A stretch of DNA of 64,000 nt from Coffea arabica (taxonomy: Eukaryota > Streptophyta > Magnoliopsida > Gentianales > Rubiaceae): contig NC_092329.1 of the NCBI RefSeq assembly GCF_036785885.1, positions 744,001 through 808,000 of the forward strand, in the 5' to 3' direction. Under the pieces are notes generated by a model that had not been told where the DNA came from, searched no databases, and saw nothing but the letters and a program-made list of their open reading frames with translations. The position numbers and the translations under genes are program-made. How positions within the stretch are numbered: position 1 is the first letter of the stretch; each line of letters begins with the position of its first letter. Shown here piece after piece: positions 34,706 to 45,021 of this stretch.

Positions 34706-34870
34706 ATGAAGCTTGTTCAAATGATACTTTTCGTGTTGACGGTGTCCTTGAAGCCAGCTATCACACCAGCAGCAACATACCCTCCTGTAGCCAAGGATGG
34801 CTGCATTGATACCTCTGGAAAAGTAAAGATCCCATACCCATTTGGCATGACACAAGATTGTTATCTTTGA
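34706..34870 (+). pseudogene. WAK first-exon relic (54 codons)
   Basis: An ATG at 34706 opens MKLVQMILFVLTVSL (a hydrophobic signal-peptide-like start), then AKDGCIDTSGKVKIPYPFGM and TQDCYL before TGA 34868-34870. This matches the signal peptide and the start of the galacturonan-binding GUB_WAK domain (CxxxCGNVSIPYPFG...CYLN), though the second cysteine of the usual C-x3-C is S in CIDTSG. A TATATAT sequence about 90 bp upstream (34613-34620) looks like a retained promoter. Nothing of the later exons follows, so it is a truncated tandem WAK copy. A transcribed 54-aa secreted peptide is conceivable but unsupported. Confidence 0.7.
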
Positions 34871-35895
34871 GTCGAGATTTTCAGTCAATCCTAACTCCTC
34901 TTTAATCCTCCCATTCTAAGCATATATATTTTTTATTTTTTTTTAAATTTTTTTATAGTAGAAGAGGAATGAAATTTAAAAAGCGGGGGAAGAGAGGAGA
35001 GATTTCAACCCAAGCCCTCTAAATCTTGGAATCTCAATCCTAGGCCTCCGTTTGATAACTAGATTCAACATTTAAATTAAATAAGTTCAAATTTTAATAT
35101 ATTCAAACGCATTTGATAACAAAAATTAGAACTTTTGAATTAATTGAGTGGCACCAACTATTCTAGACAAAATTTACTCTAAAAAATAATTAATAAACTA
35201 ACCACATATCAGTTAATATGATATACACTCAAATGCATCAAATATGGTATTTAACAATTTAATAATTTAATGAATTTCGCCTTCAGATTTCAAATTTCAA
35301 TTTTATCAAATACACTCTAAGCAGACTAAAACCTCATCGGCCGAAGCACACATCGTAATTACTTTCATGACATACATTACATCCAAAAACACATTTATGA
35401 TTTTTTTTCTCATATCAAGTGGAAAAAATTTATCGGTTCCCTTATTGTTTTTCACGTAAATAAATGGAAACAGTAGGGTGGACTTGAAAGTCTTCCCTTA
35501 CAGAGTCTTTATGTCGTTAGCATAAGCAACCCCGTAAAGACGTGGACCCCATGGTCGTCAGAGACTAGTGTGAACAAATGCTCCTTTATATCTTGACTGC
35601 ATTCATTTGAAGTTAACCGTCCTATTTGGGGTCTACAGAAGAAGTTTCAATGGTAAAATGCGTAGGCCTTTTGTGCGTTTACTGGCTAAGTCTTCCCTTT
35701 ACTTGGAATGCCTATAAAACGTCCCTATTTGGGGTCTACAGAAGAAGCTTCAATCTTAAAATGCGTAGGCCTTCTTTGGGTTTACTAACCAAGTCTTCCC
35801 TATCGTAAGTATAAAGTCCTTAGAAGTGCACAATTAACAATTGCAACTCTCTTCCGTATAAGGAAACTTGCAACTCTCTTTGAAAAACAATTCCA
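34871..35895 (+). promoter_or_regulatory. 5' flank and promoter region of the intact WAK gene
   Basis: Homologous to 43550-44418 before the second WAK, so it was duplicated with the gene. It contains a probable old MITE (about 35045-35325, ends CGTTTGATAA and TTATCAAATACACTC) present in both copies. It also holds the block AAGTCTTCCCTTACAGAG...AGCATAAGCAACCCCG (35488-35535). A 78-bp segment is tandemly repeated (35620-35697 and 35723-35800), which the second gene has only once in part. A TATA box TATAAAA is at 35713-35719, about 180 bp before the ATG. Confidence 0.5.
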
Positions 35896-38599
35896 ATGGG
35901 CTTCAATCGGTTCATTTTACCGATGCTCTTGCATTTGGTAATTGCCTTAATGCTTTCTTCCGCTTCAACTTTGACACCCCCAACATTTCCTATAGCGATG
36001 CCCGGCTGCAAAGATCATTGTGGAAATGTAAGCATTCCATTTCCATTCGGTATTACGGAAGATTGTTACCTTAACAAATATTTTTTTATCAACTGCACCA
36101 ACTCTTCAACCTCTGTCCCTCAAACAGTTCTGCAGAACGCAGTCGATGTCACAGAAATATCTCTGGAAGGTCAGGTACACCTTATGCAGGATATAGCATC
36201 TGATTGCTATGATAAAAACGGAAGTTTATTGGACAACATTTCACCATGGACGAGATTATCTAAACGCTTTACCTTCAGTAGTACAGCTAATAAATTCATT
36301 GTCGTTGGCTGTGATGCCTTGGCCTTAGTTAAAGGCTTTGGTCAAAACCGGAGCTACGCAACTGGATGTATCCCTTCCTGTGATTATAAGGAAGATGTAA
36401 TTGATGGCTCTTGTTCTGGCATCGGTTGCTGCCAGACTGATATCCCACCAGGGGCATGGAATATTAATGTGAGCTTGACCAGTCTTAATAACCACACCAA
36501 GGTGTGGGATTTCAATCCTTGCAGCTACGCTTTTGTGGTCGAAGAGAAGGCTTTCAATTTTTCTGCAAGTAACCTCACCAACTTAAGCAATGATTTAAGT
36601 CTTCCCGTCGTGGTGGATTGGACCATTGAGGAGGGGTCATGTGAAGTTGCCCAAAGAAACACGACCTCTTATGCATGCTCTGGTAAAAACAGTCACTGTT
36701 ACGAACCTTTTAAGGGGTTGGGATACCGTTGTTCTTGCGATCAAGGATACGAAGGCAACCCATATCTCCCTGATGGTTGCCAAGGTATGTGCGAAAATTT
36801 TGTTAAACTCGTCTAATTAACCAGTATGTATATGTGTGTTTCAATTCACATTTCAAATTATGCTTCTGCTTTCTATTTTTTATTGAATTCGACAGATATT
36901 AATGAATGCCAAGATCCAACTCTACACAATTGTACGAAGAATAGTGTTTGTCACAACACATTGGGCAACTACACATGTCCTTGTCTCAAAGGGTATCATG
37001 GTGATGGGAGAGGTGGAGATGGCTGCAGTCCTGACCAAATAAATTGGTCTATGATTGTTTCAGGTTAGTCTACACTTTGAAATGATTGGAGAAGCAAAGG
37101 AGAATTTATCACTATGGATTGAACCATCTCTTAAGTGGTGTGATAAATATGTGCTGTATCATGAGAGTATTAAAACAAAATGAAGATTTCTTGAAACCCG
37201 TTCCATTTGGTTTAAGATGGCAACTAATCATAGTATAAGAGAGAAAGAAACCTAATTCTTTTCTTTACCAGGTAGTGAAAGAACATGAAACTTGATAATC
37301 ACTTGCAAAATTAGAGTCTTTAGCTGCAAAGCATCCGATAGATCTCATCATTTGCTAATTTTTCAGTCAAATTTGTCAACAGGTGTTGGCATAGGCACAG
37401 CAATTCTACTTTTCTGCTGCTTTTATTTGTGTTTGGAATTGAGGAAAAGAAGGGAAAACAGATTGAAGGAGGAGTTTTTCCGGAAAAATGGTGGATTAAT
37501 GCTACAGCAACGACTGGCTCAAGAAGGAAGAAACACAAATGTTGCTAGAATTTTCACTCTTGAAGAACTACGAAAGGCAACCAATAATTTCGAGGAAACT
37601 CGAATTATTGGTCGTGGAGGATACGGCACAGTTTTCAAAGGAATCTTAGTAGACCATAATTCTTGTACTGTTGCCATTAAGAGGTCCAGAGAAGTTAACG
37701 AAAATCAAGTTGATCAATTTATTAATGAGGTGATTATGCTTTCCCAAGTTAATAGTAGAAATGTCGTTAAACTTCTAGGATGTTGCTTAGAGACGGAAGT
37801 GCCATTACTTGTTTATGAGTTCATCGACAATGGTACTCTCTCCGAGCATTTAAGCAGCACAACAAAATCACAGCATCTTTCTTGGAATATCCGATTAAGA
37901 ATAGCATCAGAAATTGCTGGAGTTCTCTCATATTTGCACTCAGTAGCTTCACCACCGATTATCCATAGAGATATCAAATCGGCAAACATACTTCTAGATC
38001 AAAACTACACTGCAAAAGTCACAGACTTTGGAATATCAAAATTGGCTCCTTTAGATGAAAATCAAGTATCTACAATGGTGCAAGGAACATTTGGCTACTT
38101 GGACCCCGAGTACATGCTAACAGGATTGTTGACAGAGAAAAGTGATGTTTACAGCTTTGGGGTAGTTCTTATAGAGCTACTGACAAGTGAGAAGGCATTA
38201 TCATTGGATAGAGTGGAGGAAGAGAAGTTTCTTGCGAATTACTTCATTTCTTCACTGAAAAGTGGTCACTTGGTCCAGGTTCTTGATCGCAACATTATGT
38301 TCGATGTAAGTATTGAGCTTTTGAAAGAAGTTGCAATGATTGCGAAATCTTGCTTGAGTATAAAAGGTGATGATAGACCATCTATGAAGAATATAGCAAG
38401 AGAACTTGAGGTATTGGAAATAAGAGCAAAGCAATCTCCAATTCAAGTTTCTAAGATTGATTTCACCGACACTGAGGCCTCCTTGCTTGGTATGCAATCA
38501 ACAAAAGCATATATCGACAGTGGTGATTCTAGCTGCATACATACTGAGAGTCATAGCATAATGGAGCATATGATGGTACCAATTGCTGGTGGGAGATGA
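35896..38599 (+). CDS. Wall-associated receptor kinase (WAK/WAKL), 3 exons, 757 aa
   Basis: Plasma-membrane receptor kinase expected to bind pectin/oligogalacturonides and phosphorylate Ser/Thr. Proposed CDS: 35896-36784, 36896-37063, 37383-38599 (2274 nt). All introns are GT-AG and phases match. Signal peptide about 1-28. GUB_WAK domain from about 36 with CKDHCGNVSIPFPFG; WAK-associated region with GIGCCQTDIPPGAWNI; partial EGF SHCYEPFKGLGYRCSCDQGY; Ca-binding EGF in exon 2 (DINECQ...YTCPCLKGYHGDG). Transmembrane segment about 353-372 (GVGIGTAILLFCCFYLCLEL). Kinase: GRGGYG loop about 430, VAIK Lys about 452, HRD about 547, DFG about 567, DPEY. The key residues are present, so it is probably active. 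It lacks the second EGF exon (DIDEC type) found in its paralogue. The start is the first ATG before a hydrophobic signal and is conserved in the paralogue. Confidence 0.92.
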
Positions 38600-41119
38600 A
38601 TGATAGGGTGTTCTGGAGCTGCAAGTTTCGACTTTCGAGTTCTGGTGCACTTCTTCATTTATTATTACGAGTTCCTCCTAGAAATGTCAAATGGAGTTGA
38701 ATTTTCAGCAGTTTTCTTGCAATTAATTTTGATTGTGTGCGAGTAGATTATTTGATCCAAGGCCTCTCAAGTTGAATTGTAGTTCAGTTCTGCTGGGTAA
38801 TGTAACTCTTACAATATTTAGTGTAAAATGGTATAAATTTGGTCTAAGCATAAATTTTGTCACTCATACGGCTGAGTTGGTGTAAAAATCACGATTAAAT
38901 CAAAACCATATGAGTTTACACTGGAAGTTATAAGAATTAATCAACTGAACCTAACTACAGAGACCTCAACTTGAGGGCACCACTTCAGCAGATAATGATA
39001 ATTATTTTTACATGACTGATTAAACAAATAAAAAGTGGTACTATTGAGATAAGGAGAATAAAAAGCACCAGCAACCTGTTGGATGCTGCACCTTCTCACT
39101 ATTAGCCTAAACCTCCATTCCCGCTGTACTGATATGACAGCTTTCTCCTTGAAGTTTATTTATTGAAAGCTCTTAAAAATATCCAGAAAGCTCTTAACTA
39201 AATTAAAACTGATTTATATTGAATGAGTAGTGGAAATTGAGAACAAAAAAAAAAAACCCAATTGCAAGAGGTAGTGCCCAACCCAGTGAAGGACGTCTGG
39301 AGGGAAAAGATGAGGAAATTGCGAACTTTTGAAGTAGAAGAAAAATAAGGGGTTAGGTGCTGGGGCTAGTTACGGGAGGCAAAGGACGGGCAGGGGACAA
39401 AAAATAGAACTACTGGTACGAGGAAGATGGGCAGCGGATGTAGGGAAGGTGGCGATTTGTGGCAATGAATTGAGACGTTTCATAATATCATATTCTCAGG
39501 AGCACCGTAGCAAAACTTGTGCTACGGTTTTAAGATGTAGGCGGGATGTAGGCGGCGATTTATGGTTTTAAAATGTAAGAAAAAATCTAGTAAAGTTAAC
39601 TCACAGGTAGGAAGAAGAATTTAGGAAAGGGATAATATGATCTCATCAAAATAAAAATGAGATAATGGAAGTGCAAATAACATTACTCAAAAAAAATTGC
39701 AGTTGTGTCAACAACTCCATCAAACATTTTTTTTGTAAATCTCAGAATCGTAAATTTGTTTTATGGCGTCACTAACATGAAAAGTCATTATAATTTAGAC
39801 ATATGTAGGGAGTAGAAAATTTCTATAATTTCTTAATATAGGGTATCATTTTTTCACTTTGCATCTTTCAATAAAGATACGCTTTATAGTTTAAATCATT
39901 TACACACAGCTACTATCCAAGGATCAAATATACTTTTAGATTAACTAATCGTTTTAGAGACAAATAGACAAATTAAGAGAAAAATGATATTAGAAGGTAA
40001 TGTGCAAAAATGGCCATATCTTAAAGGGATTTATTGTAATTAACCCTTAGGAGTATCAATATCTTTTTGATATTTCCATTATGCAATATAGGAATTGACT
40101 AACAATTTAGGAGGTAAAGTGAAAAAAAAAATAACATTAAGGGATAAAGTGCAAAACTAGTTAGGCCTTAAGAGGAATATTTTTTAACCAACCCTATTTT
40201 TCAAGAGAATCATTAGTGATACCCTACTTAACCCTAGTTTGTTTTTATAATTGTATAGCTACATATTCTGTTTCGTAAATTTTGTGATAGGCTCCTATTG
40301 GCTGGAAGTTAACGTTGCAACCAAGTTGTAACCATTCTTTTCTTATCTTGATCAATTAATGATACATGGACTTACAAAAATGAGAAAATAGAAACCTTTC
40401 GTACATTTTGTGATAGGCTCCAACTGGCTGGAAGTTAACGCTGCAACCAAGTTATAACCATTCTTTTCTTATCTTGATCAATGACACATGGACTTACAAA
40501 AATGAAAAAATAGAAACCTTTGTATAATAGTTAGGTAACTAATCACGTGCGTGGAAATCCCTTGAGGTTTTTGTTTGTGTCATGGGACGAATTTGGCACA
40601 ATAATACCAAGAGGAACTAGCTTCACATCCAGGATAAGAATAGGGAATTGTTCTTCTATATGGCTCTTGAATTAGGAGTTCACATGCCAGGCTAATGTAA
40701 GTTCTTGGAAAATAAAAAAAAACCAAAAGTTAAAGAAAAAAAAGTACTACTGCAGTGCATAAGATAGAAGTACTTGGAAACTTGAGAATCAACAACATAT
40801 CAAAGGGTTTCACGTTTTTGCCTTGCATTTGTTTCTTTTTTCCTTTTAATGTTATTTTATTTTGTCAAATGAGTACAAAGCATCTAGGGTTTACTTATGA
40901 AGGGAAATCAGACAAAAATTATGGAATGGGCAAAAAAAATATATAAAAAAAACAGGCCTTTCCTGTAATTAGGATTTTGTCAAATAATGTTGCTATTATC
41001 AAGTGTATACTTGATTAGTAAAAGGTTGCCTTTTTACTTAAAAATAAAGTAGATAGTCTTATAATTCATCAAGCTTTCCGTTATACATCTAAAAAAGCCA
41101 TCATCGTACAAACAGGATG
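38600..41119. other. Intergenic sequence after the intact WAK
   Basis: 38600 to about 38860 is probably the WAK 3' UTR. The rest is AT-rich with no recognised gene. It contains the tandem duplication listed separately. Confidence 0.5.
40274..40521. repeat. 126/122-bp tandem duplication
   Basis: Two adjacent units (40274-40399 and 40400-40521), both starting CGTA(A/C)ATTTTGTGATAGGC and ending ATAGAAACCTTT. They are about 93% identical, with an ATTA indel. Non-coding. Confidence 0.9.
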
Positions 41120-41250
41120 TAGCATTCGACTGTCAAGACTGAGGGATAGACCTGGAAGTCTTCCCTTGGCAGTCTAATATTCTCTTGGAGCAAGGGCAAC
41201 CCCTCGAAGACGTTGACGTCAAGGTCAGAAGCTACAGCGATAGCATCATG
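41120..41250 (+). repeat. Decayed WAK-promoter block
   Basis: Carries GGAAGTCTTCCCTTGGCAGT...GGAGCAAGGGCAACCCCTCG and AAGACGTTGACGTCAAGGTC, matching the order of words in the WAK upstream regions at 35488 and 44118. No WAK exon follows, so it marks another lost or degenerate tandem unit. Confidence 0.55.
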
Positions 41251-43549
41251 CATGGAACTCAACCACTTTGATTAATCAGGAAAATGCCCCAGATTTTGTT
41301 AGAGATTCTTGGGATGAAGAAGTTGATGACAAAAAGGGGGGAAAAAAAGGAAGTTATTTGAGAGATGTGTGTCTGACTAAGCACTTAATGTATTCCACTA
41401 TTTTTTCTTCTATTTTATGGTCCTTAAAGATGAACAAGAGCTCGTTTGCTCTTGCTCTAGATGGGTAGAGAGTGAAATGTTTAGCACCTCATGTATCATC
41501 CAAGATGCCTTCAGTTTCATAGAGGTCTTCTTAGTTGTGTGGTTGTTGTCGGGAAAGAGTACACTGTACACTACTGCTGCCTATGCAAATAGTTTTTCCT
41601 GGCACTGTTGTCTTTTTGACTGCTTTCTAGATCTAAGAATTTGGGTTTATTACAAATTTTGATATTTAGATGGTCAATTGACATTAGGATTTTTTGGCTT
41701 TTCTAGATTTGTTTTGCATCTGGGTTATTGTTAGTTTCAGGTTTTCTCTATTGAAAATTAGCATTAAAACCACAGGGAAGAAATAGAGGAAAAGAGAACC
41801 TCAGAAATTGGATAATCAGATATTTCCAAGCTGACGAAATTACTACGATGAGTCAAGATTTATTCCTTTATTTCCTCTTGTGAAAAGGCAAACTCTGTCC
41901 TTTGGAGAATTCCCGATAATGGTGGCAATAGGATTGGAGATATCAGTGGTGGCAGATGACGGAAGAAGAAGAATAGGAAAACTAAAAAATAAAAAAAAAG
42001 GAAGGGAGAAAATGGGGTAAATTTTCATTTATATCCCTACTTTTCTGGTTTATAACAATTCCACATACATACTAATGAAGCGTGTCTCCACGTCCTTAAG
42101 ACACCATCAATTTTTTGGATTATGTCATGGATTTTATTTAAGTAGGACAAAATTTTTAGTTTAGGGATTTAAATCTTCTATTTTGAAGTTCAGGAATTGA
42201 AGTGGAATTTTGTGTGTAATTTGAGGAGACAAAGTGAATTTATCCCGGGAACTTTAAAGGTAGGAAAAGACCAACTTTTCCATTGGCAATTTCTCATAGG
42301 ACCAATTACACTTTGCAGCCGCTAACTTGTAGTTGATTTTCCCTTTGCATCATAAATTTTAATTTTAGATATATGGCGCTTCTAACTCTTGTATTTGTTA
42401 AATTTGAGCCCTGCCGTTAACATTATACGCAAAAGTAACGAAAAAGCATAGCCAATATGGGGACAAGAGGAGCAGCCACCATTCCCTCCCCTAAAATTTT
42501 AGAATTTTCTTTTGGCCCCAAAGAAATTTTGGAAAATTTCATTGAAAATCTTTTTCTTGTGCCCCCCACCCCTCCCTTAAATTTGAATAAAATTTCATTG
42601 CCCTCTCCCTTTAACTTTTGCTTCTTGACTCTTTAATTTTTTTTTTACTTGGCTATTACGTTAATTACTGTATGAAGTTCAACTTGTTATTAATTAATAT
42701 TACATGCTGACTTGTTAAAACCATGTCTATTGTGCCAAGAAAAAATTGTTCAAAACTAAAGAGCGTACAACTTTAATTAATTATTTCATGTTTTAATTAG
42801 CCAAATTTTAAATTTAAGTACCTCTTCTTGCTTGCATTTGATCTTTTGCATGTGACTTTGAAACTAATAATCAAGTTTGTACATTTTGAAAAGTTCTCTT
42901 CTTAAACATATAAAATGAGTGTATACATATAATTAGCAATATTAAATGAGTATTTCGCACTTATATTTCGAGGTATGATTGCTTTTCAAAGTTTGAGATT
43001 AGAGAGAATAATCAAACTATTAAGTTTTGCACCTGAGATTGTAAGAATGGGAAGACATACGAATGAACAGTCGTTTTAATAAATAACTAATGCATATGTT
43101 GATTTAGTAATGAATATGCGATTTCTTATTGTGTTTCATACACTTAAGTTTATTTTTGCTTCGTTAAAATAATGTAGCGATAAAAGGATTAGAAAATTTG
43201 ACAGCAAAATCAGGATTCGACTAAATGCATACTTAGTTCGATTATTAGAGATTTTATTATTTCTCAGATGTTAAGACACCATTTCACAGCAAAGTAACTA
43301 CCCTTGCGTATAAAATGTTGCCACAATATAATTATGAAAATTCGTGGATCCGACCCCAGAACCATTCGAATGCTGAATGAGATCCATTTACGAATCCCCA
43401 GCAACAAAGAATCTGGCACCGAATTTCTTGAGCATTCTGACTTGAATTCGAATATGGATCTGATCCAGGATCCTTATGAGGCCTAGGCCGGATCTTCAAT
43501 ATAGAAGCCCATTGATTTTCTTAACATATCTCACATTTCCAACTGAATA
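41251..43549. other. Unassigned intergenic sequence
   Basis: No recognisable gene. Short ORFs at 41268-41468 and 43304-43486 lack known motifs. 42290-42440 has text resembling one end of a Mutator-type MITE without a partner. Confidence 0.4.
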
Positions 43550-44418
43550 TCAGGAAGATAGCATTCTAAGCATATATCTTTTTTTTTAAAAAAAAAAATA
43601 TTTTTTTTTGTACTGGGGGAGGGAGGAGATATTTGAACCCAAGCCCTCTAAATCTTGGGTCTTCAATCCTATGCTTACGTTTGATAACCCAATTTAGCAG
43701 TTAAACTAAATGAGTTCAGGTCTTTAATATGTTTAAATGCGTTTGAAAAAAAAATAGAACATCTGAATTAATTAAGTAATATTAAAATTTTTAGACAAAA
43801 TTTGAAAATAAGTGATAAACTATCTACATATTACTTAATATGATATGCATTCAAATATATCAAATATAGTATTTAACAATTCAATAATTTAACGAATTCA
43901 GTCTTCAAATTATAAATCTGATATTTCAGTTTTATCAAATGCACTCTTAGCCACTAGACTAAAACTTCATCGGCCGAAGCGTATGTCTTAATTACTTGCA
44001 TGACATACATTGCATCCAAAAACACATTTATGAATTTTTTCTCATATCAAGTGGAAAAAATTTATGGGTTCCCTTATTGTTTTTCACGTAAATAAATGGA
44101 AACAGCAGGGTGGACTTGAAAGTCTTCCCTTACAGAGTCTTTATGTCCTTAGCATAAGCAACCCCGCAAAGCCGTGGACCTCATGGTCGTCACAGACTAG
44201 TGTGACAGCTTCCCAGAAGATTATTGCCCAACAAATACACAAATCAAGCTCAAAATTATTGCCCAACAAATACTCCTTTATACCTTGACTGCAGTGGCCT
44301 TCTGTGCGTTTACTAACTAAGTCTTCCCTATCGTAAGTTTAAAGTCCTTAGAAGTGCACAATTAACAATTGCAACTCTCTGCTGGAAAGGAAACTTGCTT
44401 CTTTGAAAAACAATTCCA
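43550..44418 (+). promoter_or_regulatory. 5' flank and promoter region of the second WAK
   Basis: Homologous to 34914-35895. It has the MITE-like insert (about 43675-43950), the AAGTCTTCCCTTACAGAG block (44121-44138) and the GTGCACAATTAACAATTGCAAC leader (44354 onward). It lacks the 103-bp-period duplication and the TATAAAA of the first gene's promoter. The sequence around 44205-44280 instead carries a short direct repeat of ATTATTGCCCAACAAATAC. Confidence 0.45.
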
Positions 44419-44506
44419 ATGGGGTTCAATCGGTTCATTTTACCGATGCTCTTGCATTTGGTAATTGCCTTCATGCTCTCTTCCGCTTCAACTTTGACAC
44501 CCCCAA

Positions 44507-44977
44507 TGCAGAGGCCCCATTCTGGACCCAGACACGTGGCAGCCCAGGAATGGCCGAGCTGGGTCTTGGCCCTCAGACCCCTGGGAGCGGCCCCGGGCCG
44601 TACCGACTAGGGCTCCCAGGGGAGGCGAAGGTCCTCCCCGAAGAGGTCGGGGGTAATCCCCCTGAGTGCGGGATACTATCTATACTGGGCAAGTCCCGCG
44701 TCGTGCGGAGGTCGGGCTCCCTTGCAGGTATAAATAATAACACACATCCACTGTACAAGATACGCTCACTATTGACAATTTACTCTGGACAGTTACTACT
44801 TCCCGTGAACCTCACTCACCGGAAAACTAACTTGGCCGTCGGAGTGCCCTCGGGGACAACCCTCGGGCCCCCTTTGTTAGCTCATCCTTTCTGTTTTGCA
44901 GGCTTGGAGTCAGCTCTGCCATCAGCGACCCGAGCTGATCAGGTCAGCTCTCCTAGGGGAAGTCCCGTGCTTCTTCA
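44507..44977 (+). repeat. Tat 5' LTR
   Basis: TGCAGAGGCCCC...GTGCTTCTTCA. TATA box TATAAATA at 44729-44736. A pyrimidine-rich tract ending TTTTGCAG at about 44902 resembles a splice acceptor. Confidence 0.95.
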
Positions 44978-44978
44978 G

Positions 44979-44995
44979 TTGGCGCCGTCTGTGTG
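44979..44995 (+). other. Tat primer-binding site
   Basis: TTGGCGCCGTCTGTGTG, one base after the LTR. This is the TTGGCGCCGTCTGTG form used by Tat-type elements. Confidence 0.7.
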
Positions 44996-45021
44996 AACGT
45001 AAGGTAAGTAAGATTGTGTTG

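Noticed and set aside
44403..44996. 197-codon ORF across the WAK start and Tat 5' LTR.
   Set aside because: It is in a different frame from the WAK signal peptide and reads through LTR sequence; no domain.
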